64,000 bases of DNA from Candidatus Desulfovibrio intestinavium (GCA_019118345.1 DWZD01000046.1:38074-102073); one strand, 5' to 3'; shown: positions 36,486 through 45,239, numbered from the stretch's first letter. Translations and numbers: made by a program. Notes: generated by a model not told the origin, from the letters alone.

Positions 36486-37124
36486 TCATTCAATGGCCTT
36501 GCCCAGACGGCTGAAACGCACGGAATCCAGCAGACCGTCGGCCTGCGAATCCCACGACCAGTAGATGCGCCAGGCTCGCGCACGAATGGCATCCCGCGAG
36601 ACAAAGCCCCAGAAACGGGAATCCTGCGAATTGTCCCGATTGTCGCCCATCATGAAATAATGCCCCTCGGGCACGGTGACCGGCCCGTAATTGTCGCGCA
36701 CGCCCATGATGTTGTCCGGGTCGGTGAAGCGGGCATAGCTTTCGCGCACGGGTTCGTTATTGCGGTAGAGCTGCTTGTTGCGCACCTCGATGACATCGCC
36801 GGGCACGCCCACCACCCGCTTGATGAAGTCAATGGACGGATCCTTGGGATAGGCGAAGATGATGACATCCCCGATGCGCGGCTCACGCCCGTCATAGATG
36901 GAAATGTCCGTGAAGGGAATCTTGACCCCGTAGGTGAACTTGTCGCCCAGCAGATAGTCCCCCACCAGCAGGGTGTTCATCATGGATTCCGAGGGGATCT
37001 TGAAGGACTGCACCACAAAGGTGCGGATGACCAGCGCCAGCAGCAGCGCCAGAATCAGGGCCTCGGCGTATTCGCGCAGCAACGATTTCTTGCGGCGGCG
37101 TCCGCCGCCCAGTATTTCACTCAT
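36486..37124 (-). CDS. lepB: Signal peptidase I
   Basis: A 212-residue inner-membrane Ser-Lys protease that removes Sec and Tat signal peptides. One membrane segment (about 20-38) precedes the catalytic domain: Ser47 in IPSESMMNTL, Lys102 in IKRVVGVPGD, and the MGDNRDNSQDSRFWG box E. The length is that of short Gram-negative forms with a single anchor. ATG 37124 is the first Met of a basic N-terminus (GGGRRRKKS). Confidence 0.95.
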   Translation of the reverse strand: MSEILGGGRRRKKSLLREYAEALILALLLALVIRTFVVQSFKIPSESMMNTLLVGDYLLGDKFTYGVKIPFTDISIYDGREPRIGDVIIFAYPKDPSIDFIKRVVGVPGDVIEVRNKQLYRNNEPVRESYARFTDPDNIMGVRDNYGPVTVPEGHYFMMGDNRDNSQDSRFWGFVSRDAIRARAWRIYWSWDSQADGLLDSVRFSRLGKAIE

Positions 37125-37192
37125 AACGTACCCTCCCGCCCGCCTCGGGCGGATCTGCTCACAGGTTCACGGAAACAGGCAGGCGTCGCGGC

Positions 37193-38572
37193 CTACTTGC
37201 AGAACTTGTCCACATAGCCCATGACCAGCACGAAGATGATGAGCCAGGGCAATACATAGGTCAGATAGCCGTGCAGCCAGCGCGGAAATTTCAGGCCTTC
37301 GCCCTGATCCACCTCGGCAAGGAAATTCTCCCAGCCCCAGGCCCGGCGCAAGGTGCAGAACAGCAGAAAAATCAGCCCGCCCAACGGCAGGATGTTGTTG
37401 CTGATCAGGAAATCTTCCAGATCCAGCACCGACGACCCCGGGCCGAGCGGCTGAAAACCGGACAGCAGGTTGAAGCCCAGCGCGCAGGGCAGGGACAGAA
37501 GCCAGATGCCGATCATGTGCAGCACCGTGCCGCGACGGCGCGGGATGCCCCAGACGTCCGCCGTATAGGAGATGATGTTCTCGAAGACGGCAATGACCGT
37601 GGACAGGGCCGCAAAGCTCATGAAGATGAAGAAGAGCGCGCCCCAGAAGCGCCCGCCGTCCATGCTGTTGAAGATGTTGGGCAGCGTCACGAAAACCAGC
37701 CCCGGCCCGGCATCGGGCCGCACGCCGAAGGCAAAGCAGGCCGGAAAGATGATCAGCCCGGCCATGATGGCCACAAAGGTATCCAGCCCCACGATCCAGA
37801 CCGCCTCGCCGGTGAGGGAGCGCTCCTTCGGCTGGTAGCTGCCGAAGATGCACATGGCCCCGATGCCCACCGACAGGGTGAAGAAGGCCTGATTCATGGC
37901 CGCATTGATCACGGCAAACAGCCCCGTCTGCCCGATCTTGGCGGCATCCGGAGCCAGATAGAAGGCAATGCCCCCGCCCGCGCCCGGCAGCGTTACCGAG
38001 CGCAGCACCAGGGCCGCCAGAATGAGCAGCAGGCCCAGCATCATGAACTTGACCACCCGCTCCACGCCCTTCTGCACGCCCAGCACGCAGACGCCGCAGC
38101 CGATGAGCACCACGAGCGTCATGCCGAGCACCTGCCCCCCGGCATCGCCCAGCGTCGCGCCGAAAAAGGCCCCCACCTCGTCGGGACTCAGCCCGCTCAG
38201 CGCGCCCGAGGCCATGTACCAGCAATAGGCCAGCATCCAGCCCGTCACCGTGGTGTAGAACATCATGAGCAGGTAGCTGCCGATGAGCGCGAACCAGCCG
38301 CAATGATGCCAGCGCGTGCCCGCCGGTTCCAGCAGACGGAAGGCCAGCCCCATATTGCGCCGTGCGGCACGGCCCACGGCAAATTCCATGATCATGGTCG
38401 GCACCATGGCTATCAGGCAGAGCAGATAGATGCCCACGAATATGGCGCCGCCGTAGGCCCCCGTGATGTAGGGAAAGCGCCAGACATTGCCCAGTCCGAT
38501 GGCGCAGCCCGCCGAAAGCAGCAAAAAACCGAGGCGGCTGCCCAGCATTTCACGTTCCACATGTTCCGACAT
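37193..38572 (-). CDS. Neurotransmitter:sodium symporter family transporter (copy 1)
   Basis: A 459-residue inner-membrane protein of the LeuT/MhsT type with about eleven membrane segments, using the Na+ gradient for uptake of amino acids or related solutes. Family signatures: SAGCAIGLGNVWRFPYITGAYGG in segment 1 (Na+ and substrate sites), the segment 6 region NQAFFTLSVGIG and the QPLGPG loop. The substrate is unknown. ATG 38572 follows GAGGAAC by seven bases. It is the last gene of an apparently continuous minus-strand string from 45239 and a close paralogue of the next gene upstream. Confidence 0.92.
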   Translation of the reverse strand: MSEHVEREMLGSRLGFLLLSAGCAIGLGNVWRFPYITGAYGGAIFVGIYLLCLIAMVPTMIMEFAVGRAARRNMGLAFRLLEPAGTRWHHCGWFALIGSYLLMMFYTTVTGWMLAYCWYMASGALSGLSPDEVGAFFGATLGDAGGQVLGMTLVVLIGCGVCVLGVQKGVERVVKFMMLGLLLILAALVLRSVTLPGAGGGIAFYLAPDAAKIGQTGLFAVINAAMNQAFFTLSVGIGAMCIFGSYQPKERSLTGEAVWIVGLDTFVAIMAGLIIFPACFAFGVRPDAGPGLVFVTLPNIFNSMDGGRFWGALFFIFMSFAALSTVIAVFENIISYTADVWGIPRRRGTVLHMIGIWLLSLPCALGFNLLSGFQPLGPGSSVLDLEDFLISNNILPLGGLIFLLFCTLRRAWGWENFLAEVDQGEGLKFPRWLHGYLTYVLPWLIIFVLVMGYVDKFCK

Positions 38573-38725
38573 GGCCCGTTCCTCTTGTGCGTGACCTCTC
38601 ACACGCCGCCCCTTCCCGGGGCCGCGCGCAGCCGTCTACCATAGCCCAGTCCGTCCCGCGACGCAATGCCGCGTCACCCGAGCGCCCGGGAGGGGCATGG
38701 CCGCCCCCGCCGCATGGCCGGCGCA

Positions 38726-40108
38726 TCAGCCGAACAGCTTTTGCAGCCGCTCCACATAGCCCATGATGAAGATGAACAGGATCAGGGCGGGCAGCAGCCA
38801 GCGCAGATAGAAGCGCAGACAGACCGGAAAGCGCAGACCGCGCCCGGCATTGGCCTCGGCAAGAAAATTCTCCCAGCCCCAGCCGCGCTGGCGGGTGCAG
38901 AAAAAGAGAAAGAGCAGGGTTCCGGCAAAGAGCAGATTGTTGCTGATGAGAAAATCCTCGAAATCCAGGACATTCGTCCCCGGCCCCAGCGGCTGGAAGC
39001 CGGACAGGACGTTGAAGCCCAGCCCGCAGGGCAGGGAGGCCAGCCACAATCCCGCCAGATGCAGCGCGGTGGCCCGGCGGCGCGACATGCCCCAGACGTC
39101 CATGCTGTAGGAAATGATGTTCTCGAACACGGCAATGACCGTGGACAGGGCCGCAAATCCCATGAATACGAAAAAGAGCGTGCCCCAGATCCGTCCGCCG
39201 TCCATGCTGTTGAAGATGTTGGGCAGCGTCACGAAAACCAGCCCCGGCCCGGCGTCGGGCCGCACGCCGAAGGCAAAGCAGGCCGGAAAGATGATCAGGC
39301 CGGCCATGAAGGCCACAAGGGTATCCAGCCCCACGATGAGGGCCGCCTCGCCGGTGAGGGAGCGATCCTTCGGCTGGTAGCTGCCGAAGATGGTCATGGA
39401 GCCGATGCCCACGGAAATGGTGAAAAAGGCCTGATTCATGGCCGCATTGACGGCCGAGAACAGCCCGGCATCCCGCAGGCGCGAGGCGTCGGGCGCCAGA
39501 TAGAAGGCAATGCCCTCGCCCGCGCCCGGCAGGGTCACGGCGCGCAGCACCAGCGCCGCAAGGATGATCAGCAGGCCCAGCATCATGCATTTGACCACCC
39601 GCTCCACGCCCCGGCGCAGGCCGAGCGCACAGACGGCGCAGCCCAGAACGACAACCACGCTCATGGCCGCAATCTGTACCGCGGGCGAGGCCAGCACCCG
39701 CGCGAAAAAGTCCCCCACGCCCGCCGGATCCAGCCCATGCAGCGCGCCCGTGGCCATGTACCAGCAATAGGCCAGCAGCCAGCCGGTCACGGTCGTATAG
39801 AACATCATGAGCAGATAGCTGCCGATGAGCGCGAACCAGCCGCAGCGATGCCAGCGCGTGCCCGCCGGTTCCAGAACCCTGAGCGCGCGCCCCATGTTGC
39901 AGCGCGCCGCCCGGCCCACGGCCAGTTCCATGACCAGAATGGGCGTCACGGCCAGCAGGCAGAGCAGATAGATGCCCACCAGCGCCGCACCGCCATAAGC
40001 GCCGGCAATGTAGGGGAAGCGCCAGACATTGCCCAGACCGATGGCGCAGCCCGCGGACAGCAGCAGAAAGCCCAGCCGGCTGCCCAGCATTTCACGCCCG
40101 GCGCTCAT
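38726..40108 (-). CDS. Neurotransmitter:sodium symporter family transporter (copy 2)
   Basis: A 460-residue paralogue of the adjacent symporter, with the same segment 1 signature (CAIGLGNVWRFPYIAGAYGG) and NQAFFTISVGIG in segment 6. Much of the DNA is nearly identical to copy 1, including a 104-bp tract with one difference. Its ATG overlaps the stop of the ATZ/TRZ-like gene (ATGA), and GGAGAG lies about eight bases upstream. The tandem pair may be two single-component carriers for related substrates, or a young duplication kept homogeneous by conversion. Confidence 0.92.
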   Translation of the reverse strand: MSAGREMLGSRLGFLLLSAGCAIGLGNVWRFPYIAGAYGGAALVGIYLLCLLAVTPILVMELAVGRAARCNMGRALRVLEPAGTRWHRCGWFALIGSYLLMMFYTTVTGWLLAYCWYMATGALHGLDPAGVGDFFARVLASPAVQIAAMSVVVVLGCAVCALGLRRGVERVVKCMMLGLLIILAALVLRAVTLPGAGEGIAFYLAPDASRLRDAGLFSAVNAAMNQAFFTISVGIGSMTIFGSYQPKDRSLTGEAALIVGLDTLVAFMAGLIIFPACFAFGVRPDAGPGLVFVTLPNIFNSMDGGRIWGTLFFVFMGFAALSTVIAVFENIISYSMDVWGMSRRRATALHLAGLWLASLPCGLGFNVLSGFQPLGPGTNVLDFEDFLISNNLLFAGTLLFLFFCTRQRGWGWENFLAEANAGRGLRFPVCLRFYLRWLLPALILFIFIMGYVERLQKLFG

Positions 40109-41442
40109 GCCGTCTCTCCGCCGTCCACCCGCCGCAGCAGACTGCCGGACTCGCGTGCGGCCTCCACCAGCAGTCCTTCCCAGTCCACGTCCACAAGCCG
40201 CCTTTCGTCTAGCAACACCCGGCCGTCCACAAGGGTATGGGTCACCTGTTCCGCACTGCCGCCGAACACCACCCGCCGCACCACATCCTCTCCGGCTTCG
40301 CCGACCTTGCCGCCCTCCAGCTTCAGGACAAGCAGATCCGCCTTGCGACCCGGCATGAGCGAGCCGATTTCCCCGGCCAGCCCCAGGGCGCGCGCGCCGC
40401 CGATGGTGGCCATTTCCAGCACGGCCTGCGCCGAAAGGGTGGCCGGGCCGCCCTCACGGGCCTCCTGCAGGGCAATGGCCCGTCGCATGACCTCGAACAT
40501 GTCCAGCGAGGGATTGCGCACCGGATCGTCGCAGCCCAGGGCCACATTGACGCCGGCCGAAAGCATTTCCGGCAGGGACACCAAGCCCTCCCCGCAGATG
40601 GGCGCTTCGCCCGGGCAGTGGCAGATGCTGCCGCCGTTGCGCAGGAGCAGGGGCAGTTCCTCGACCCGGCAGACGTCGCACTGACCCAGCACCGTGTCTG
40701 GCCCCACAAAGCCGCTGTCCAGCAGCATGCGCAGGGGGCTGACGCCGTAGCGTTCCCGCAGTTCGCGCGCGCTCTCCCTGTCCGGCGCCACGCTGGCGGA
40801 GAGCGGCAGCTTCTGGGCGCGGGCCAGCTGGCAGGCCTTGCTGAGCAAAACCTTGCCGCACCAGAGCGGGCCGCGCACGTTCACGCCATAGCGCAGCCTG
40901 CCGCCGGCGGCATTGTGCCAGCGCCGGCAGAGCGATTCCGCCTCCTGGATCGCCCTTTCCGTCGGGCGGCAGAGCGGCGCGGGCAAGGACTCCCGGCGGT
41001 CGGCCAGGGTCAGGCCCGACACGCCGCGCAAGCCCATGCCGTCCAGCGCCTGAAAAATCATTTCCGCCTGCGTGCCGTCGCCCATGTCCAGCACGGCGGT
41101 GGTGCCGCCGCGCAGGAGTTCGGCCGCGCCCAGCGCCGCCGAGGAAAAGGCCGAGGCCCGATCATGCCCGGCCTCCAGCCGCAGGAGGCGTTCCCGCCGG
41201 GCGGCGATGCCCGCCTCGGTCGAACGCCGGAAAAGCATGCGATTCAGCCGGGTATGGCACTGCACGAAACCGGGCAGGATCACGCTGCCGCTGGCGTCGA
41301 TGACGCGCCGCGCCCCTTGCCGGGCGCCGGCCTCGATGGCGGCAATGCGCCCGCCGCTGACCACGAGATCGGCCCGCCGGACAGTGCGCTGCGTGTCCAT
41401 GCAGATCAGGGTGCCGCCGCGCAGGATCAGATCCGCTTCCAT
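40105..41442 (-). CDS. ATZ/TRZ-type amidohydrolase homologue lacking most metal ligands
   Basis: A 445-residue protein with the framework of the MtaD/S-adenosylhomocysteine deaminase-type hydrolases: N-terminal composite domain, barrel, ALGLAGEIGSLMPGRKADLLVL near the end. The metal site is broken. The strand 1 H-x-H is His-Thr-Arg (QCHTRLNR), the strand 5 His (HLxE) is SASVAPD, the strand 6 His (AHCVH in relatives) is GQCDVCR, and only the strand 8 Asp (LGCDDPVRNPSLDMF) stays. It is probably not a normal zinc deaminase. ATG 41442 is one base past the permease stop, and its own stop overlaps the symporter start, so it is locked into the transporter operon. Confidence 0.8.
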   Translation of the reverse strand: MEADLILRGGTLICMDTQRTVRRADLVVSGGRIAAIEAGARQGARRVIDASGSVILPGFVQCHTRLNRMLFRRSTEAGIAARRERLLRLEAGHDRASAFSSAALGAAELLRGGTTAVLDMGDGTQAEMIFQALDGMGLRGVSGLTLADRRESLPAPLCRPTERAIQEAESLCRRWHNAAGGRLRYGVNVRGPLWCGKVLLSKACQLARAQKLPLSASVAPDRESARELRERYGVSPLRMLLDSGFVGPDTVLGQCDVCRVEELPLLLRNGGSICHCPGEAPICGEGLVSLPEMLSAGVNVALGCDDPVRNPSLDMFEVMRRAIALQEAREGGPATLSAQAVLEMATIGGARALGLAGEIGSLMPGRKADLLVLKLEGGKVGEAGEDVVRRVVFGGSAEQVTHTLVDGRVLLDERRLVDVDWEGLLVEAARESGSLLRRVDGGETA

Positions 41443-41443
41443 A

Positions 41444-42748
41444 TCAGAGGCTCCGCAGGACAAAGTTGGCGGCAAAGCAGGCCGCCACAATATAGAGGAT
41501 GGGGCTGACCTCCCGCCCGCGCCCGCTCAGCAGGCGCAGCACCACGAAGGCGATGAAGCCGAAGCCGAAGCCCGTGGCAATGTTGAAGGTCAGCGGCATG
41601 CCGATGATGGTCAAAAAGGCGGACAGGGCCACCGTGAAATCCTGAAAACGGATGAGAACCACGTCCTGCATCATGAGCGCGCCCACGATGATCAGCACCG
41701 GCGCGGTGGCGTAACCCGGCACCAGGGCCACCAGCGGCGCGAAGAAGAGCGAGAGCGCGAACAGTCCGGCAATGACCACCGCCGTCAGTCCCGTTCGCCC
41801 GCCCTGCGTCACGCCCGCCGCGCATTCCAGATAGCTGGTGGCCGTGGTGGCCCCCAGCACGGCGCTGGTCATGGTGCCGATGGAGTCGGTGATGAGCGCG
41901 CGATCCAGATGGTCGATATGCCCATCCTCGTGCATGAAGCCCGCCCGGCGGGCCAGACCGATGAGCACGCCCATATTGTCGAAGAGATCCACCATGGTCA
42001 GGGTGAAAATGATGGAGAACAGGCCGTGATGCAGCGCGCCCACCAGATCCATCTGGCCGAAGGTCTCCGTGGGCAGCGGAATGTCGAGGCGCACAAGGCT
42101 GCCCTCCGGCAGGCTGTTCACGCCGAGCGCCAGCCCCGCCACCGTGATGACCGCGATGCCGATGATCATGGCTCCCGGCACGTCACGGACCATGAGCGCC
42201 CCGATGAGAAAGACGCCCGCCACGGCCAGCAGGGTGGGGGCGCTGTTCAGTTTGCCGAGGGCCACGAAGGTGGAGGCGTCCGCCACCACCAGCCCGCAAT
42301 TCTTCATGCCGATGAAGGCAATGAAGGCCCCGATGCCCACCACGATGGCGTATTTCAGATCCGTGGGCACGGCGTCGATGATCATCTGCCGTACCCGCGT
42401 CACCGTGAGCAGCAGAAAAACCACCCCGGAAATGAAGACCGCGCCCAGCCCCGTCTGCCAGGTATAGCCCGCCGGGCCGCAGACGTAATAGGCAAAGAAG
42501 GCCGTGATGCCCAGCCCGGGCGCCACCCCCACGGGAAAATGCGCCCACAGGCCCATGATCAGGGTAATGATGACCGTCACCCAGATGGTGGCCGCCACCG
42601 CCGACTCGTGCGGCATGCCCGCGTCGGTCAGCATGTTCGGCACCACAAAGATGATGTAGCACATGGCCATGAAGCTGGTCAGACCGGCCAGACATTCCTG
42701 CCGGATGCTGGTGCCGTGGGCCGAGAGGCGAAAAAGACGTTCCATCAT
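41444..42748 (-). CDS. AzgA-type purine permease (NCS2 family)
   Basis: A 434-residue inner-membrane permease of the guanine/hypoxanthine/adenine type, with 13-14 membrane segments. HGTSIRQECLAGLTSFMAMCYIIFV is the characteristic start, followed by APGLGITAFFAYYVC, the segment 8 region VDLFDNMGVLIGLARRAGF and ATTATSYLECAAGVTQGGRTGL in segment 10. These proteins take up purine bases by proton symport. ATG 42748 has AAGGAG nine bases upstream. It is followed at once by the ATZ/TRZ-like pseudoenzyme. Confidence 0.92.
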   Translation of the reverse strand: MMERLFRLSAHGTSIRQECLAGLTSFMAMCYIIFVVPNMLTDAGMPHESAVAATIWVTVIITLIMGLWAHFPVGVAPGLGITAFFAYYVCGPAGYTWQTGLGAVFISGVVFLLLTVTRVRQMIIDAVPTDLKYAIVVGIGAFIAFIGMKNCGLVVADASTFVALGKLNSAPTLLAVAGVFLIGALMVRDVPGAMIIGIAVITVAGLALGVNSLPEGSLVRLDIPLPTETFGQMDLVGALHHGLFSIIFTLTMVDLFDNMGVLIGLARRAGFMHEDGHIDHLDRALITDSIGTMTSAVLGATTATSYLECAAGVTQGGRTGLTAVVIAGLFALSLFFAPLVALVPGYATAPVLIIVGALMMQDVVLIRFQDFTVALSAFLTIIGMPLTFNIATGFGFGFIAFVVLRLLSGRGREVSPILYIVAACFAANFVLRSL

Positions 42749-42822
42749 GGCGAAGCGCTCCTTCTCAAGGGGACTGTCACGCCGGGGGCAGGCACTGGAT
42801 GCCGCCTGTCGCGGAAAGGCCT

Positions 42823-42850
42823 GCAACGGCAGGATCCTCCTTGCCGTTGC
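42823..42850 (-). promoter_or_regulatory. Hairpin between marC and the purine permease gene
   Basis: A perfect 9-bp stem (42823-42831 with 42842-42850) with a ten-base loop, just after the marC stop. There is no T run, so it may protect or process the polycistronic RNA rather than end it. Confidence 0.4.
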
Positions 42851-42871
42851 GGACGCGCACCGGGACACGGC

Positions 42872-43477
42872 CTACTTGAGAAAGGCCTTCATCCCCGTAA
42901 AGATGACCTGGGCGGCAATGGCCGCCAGCAGCAGACCGGTCAGCTTGGCCAGCACGGCAATGCCGGTCTTGTGCAGCACACGTTCCACGCTGTGCGACAT
43001 GAGCAGCAGGAGAAAAATCCCCGTGGCGGCAAAGAGGAGGGAAAAGACGCCCACCAGCATTTCCCGCAACGTATTGGCCGACGCGCCGATGACCATGATG
43101 GCCCCGATGGAGGCCGGCCCCATGCACAGGGGAATGGCCAGCGGCACCACGCTGATGTCGCCCTCCTTCTGGGTGTGCTCCTTGTCCTTCTCCTCGCCCA
43201 TGAGGGAAACGGCGGTCAAAAAGAGCAGCACCCCCGAGCCGATGCGGAAGGCATCCAATGTGAAGCCGAACAGCGCAAAGATGTGCGCCCCGAACAGGTA
43301 AAGCACCAGCCCGATGATGAAGGCCGCCAGCGATGTCTTGAAGGCGGTGGCCGTCTTGCGGCGCCTGTCGTAATCCCTGGTGCCGCTGATGAAGGCGCTG
43401 AGCACGGCGGGCGGCGTCATCATGGCGTAAATCTTGATGGTGGTGCTGACAACTTCGCTGATAATGTTCTGATCCAT
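42872..43477 (-). CDS. MarC family integral membrane protein
   Basis: A 201-residue protein with six predicted membrane segments, including MTPPAVLSAFISGTRDYDRRRK after segment 1 and VPLAIPLCMGPASIGAIMVI, both MarC/UPF0056 features. MarC was once linked to multiple antibiotic resistance, but that role is not supported; the substrate is unknown. A Lys/Glu-rich cytosolic loop lies near residue 100. The RBS before ATG 43477 is poor. It lies between the two micro-protein genes and the purine permease gene on the same strand. Confidence 0.88.
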   Translation of the reverse strand: MDQNIISEVVSTTIKIYAMMTPPAVLSAFISGTRDYDRRRKTATAFKTSLAAFIIGLVLYLFGAHIFALFGFTLDAFRIGSGVLLFLTAVSLMGEEKDKEHTQKEGDISVVPLAIPLCMGPASIGAIMVIGASANTLREMLVGVFSLLFAATGIFLLLLMSHSVERVLHKTGIAVLAKLTGLLLAAIAAQVIFTGMKAFLK

Positions 43478-43695
43478 GCAACTGAAACCCTTGTTGGCGA
43501 GCCGCTTCCCTTGCCGTGGCCGCACGGGGCACGCGAGCAGGCCGGGAACGCCGTTGCCGCCCCAGACCGATCCTGCGCGCACGAAAAAGCGCCCATGTGC
43601 GACGGAAGCCGCCTCGGGCACGTCCGCCCGATATGACCGGCGTGAAGCGCCTTATACGCGCCCTTGTCCTGTCTGCCAAGTCAAAAGTTGCGAAG

Positions 43696-43800
43696 CTAAT
43701 CTTCTTCTTTTTTGGTCTTCTTCCAGCGGACGGCTTTGTAGATTATGAAGCCTAATACTAGGAACATTGGAAGCCCGGTTAGAATCGGATTTCCACTCAT
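43696..43800 (-). CDS. Micro-protein 2: 34-residue single-pass membrane protein
   Basis: A small open frame with one hydrophobic segment (about residues 7-21, LTGLPMFLVLGFIIY) followed by a strongly charged tail (KAVRWKKTKKEED). Its ATG overlaps the TGA of micro-protein 1 (ATGA), a typical coupled pair. The positive-inside rule puts the C-terminus in the cytoplasm. No family is recognised. The position inside an operon with two sodium symporters recalls small accessory subunits of such carriers (MetS with MetP), which is only an analogy. Confidence 0.6.
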   Translation of the reverse strand: MSGNPILTGLPMFLVLGFIIYKAVRWKKTKKEED

Positions 43801-43892
43801 GCACAAAACTTATACCAGATAAAGGCATAAGCAAGAACAGGAACAGCGATAATAATGAGCAGCAACTTGAGCCAAGGATTTTGAATCTTCAT
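43797..43892 (-). CDS. Micro-protein 1: 31-residue single-pass membrane protein
   Basis: A 31-residue frame starting at ATG 43892 with GTGAGGA just upstream. It is mostly one hydrophobic segment (about residues 8-26, LKLLLIIIAVPVLAYAF) with a short N-terminus and a WYKFCA end. It overlaps micro-protein 2 by four bases. The local DNA is visibly more AT-rich than the flanking genes. It lies 69 bases after the dihydropyrimidinase-like gene, and the transcript would continue into marC. No family is recognised. Confidence 0.6.
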   Translation of the reverse strand: MKIQNPWLKLLLIIIAVPVLAYAFIWYKFCA

Positions 43893-43961
43893 ATTCCTCA
43901 CCTACGGAGAACCAAAAAACGTATCAAACGTGGTATTGATTCGGCGGTTACACCGATATGC

Positions 43962-45239
43962 TCAGGCGGCCCCGCCGGAAAGCCATTCGCCCCGCATCCC
44001 GGCTGCGGCGTCCGGCTCGCTGTCGCCCGCCCGGCACACGCAATGCCCGCGCACCCAGACCGCACGCGGCCAGCCGCGCACCGTCACGCCTTCAAAGGGC
44101 GTATAGTCCCCCTGATGCAGGCGGCGGGCCGTAAGCAGGCGCTCTTCCGCCGGATCCAGCAGGCAGATGTCCGCATCAAAGCCGGGTTGCAAATCGCCCT
44201 TGCGCTCGCCGCAGCCCAGAAAATGCGCCGGCTGGCTGCACAGGCACTGCACGAGCCGCGAAAGGGTCAGCCGCCCCTTGAGCACCCCTTCGGAAAAAAT
44301 CAGCGGCAGGCGCGTTTCCACCCCGGGCACCCCGGCCGGACAGGCAAAGGCATCGGCAGCGCCCGCCGCCCACTTGGCCTCAAAGGTCGTGTCGCAATGA
44401 TCGGAAACCACGGCATCCAGCAGGCCGGATGCCAGCGCCTCCCAAAGGTGACGGGCCTGCCCGGCCTCGCGCAGGGGCGGCAGCATGGTATATTTCAGCC
44501 CCTCGGCCGCCCCTTCCTCATAGGCGCTTTCCTCCAGCAGCAAATACTGCGGACTGCTCGCCGCCCAGACCGCCTGCCCCCGCTCCCGCGCCTCCCGCAG
44601 GGCGCACAGGGCCTCCCGTGTGGAGAGGGGCAGCAAGCCCGCGCCGCATCCTGCCGCACGCGCCAGCGTCAAGGTCAGGCGCACGGCTTCCTCTTCCACA
44701 TAGACCGGCGCGGCCAGCGGCCAGCTGCGCACGTCCCTGCGTCCGGCTGCCCGCAATTCCTCTTCCAGCAACTGCGAGACGGCGGGCAGTTCGGGGCGCA
44801 GCAACACGCGCGTTCCTCCGTCAGCCGCCGCGCGCAGGGCGCGCACCACACTGGCCGCACCGTCCGGCCTGTCCGCATGCAGCCAGTGCGGGACGGAACC
44901 GGACGGGCGTTCGCCGGGCACAAGCTCGGGCAGGCGCACCATGTCCACCGGCAGGGGCGCGGGCATGTCCGTCGCGTCCGCCGCACCCAGCCAGCCGCAG
45001 CAGGTCGTCCCGCCCCGCGCCGCGGCACGCCCGGTTTCCGTCAGGCGGTCGGGCAGACAGCGCACGCACACATCCACCGCGCCGGGCATGACATAACAAT
45101 CCGTGGCGTCCACCACCTCCGCGCCATCTGCGGGCAGGCGCTCGGCCATTTCCACGATGCGGCCATTCTCAAAGGAAATGTCCGCGGCAAACACCCCATC
45201 CGGCCGCACGATGCTGCCGCCCTGAAGCACGGTTTTCAC
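43962..45239 (-). CDS. Dihydropyrimidinase/dihydroorotase-like protein lacking most metal ligands
   Basis: A 425-residue member of the cyclic amidohydrolase family by its frame: VVDATDCYVMPGAVDV near residue 60, ALREARERGQAVW, SPQYLLLEE, YTMLPPLR, AVVSDHCDTTFEAKW and a C-terminal DLQPGFDADICLLD. The catalytic H-x-H after the first strand is Cys-Val-Arg, no carbamylated-Lys motif is seen, the His of the VVHLS motif is missing (GLLPLS), and the HAENGD segment appears deleted; the SDH Asp remains. It is probably non-catalytic, like known DHPase-related or inactive DHOase subunits. GTG 45239 is used because GGGAGG lies five bases upstream. Confidence 0.78.
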   Translation of the reverse strand: MKTVLQGGSIVRPDGVFAADISFENGRIVEMAERLPADGAEVVDATDCYVMPGAVDVCVRCLPDRLTETGRAAARGGTTCCGWLGAADATDMPAPLPVDMVRLPELVPGERPSGSVPHWLHADRPDGAASVVRALRAAADGGTRVLLRPELPAVSQLLEEELRAAGRRDVRSWPLAAPVYVEEEAVRLTLTLARAAGCGAGLLPLSTREALCALREARERGQAVWAASSPQYLLLEESAYEEGAAEGLKYTMLPPLREAGQARHLWEALASGLLDAVVSDHCDTTFEAKWAAGAADAFACPAGVPGVETRLPLIFSEGVLKGRLTLSRLVQCLCSQPAHFLGCGERKGDLQPGFDADICLLDPAEERLLTARRLHQGDYTPFEGVTVRGWPRAVWVRGHCVCRAGDSEPDAAAGMRGEWLSGGAA

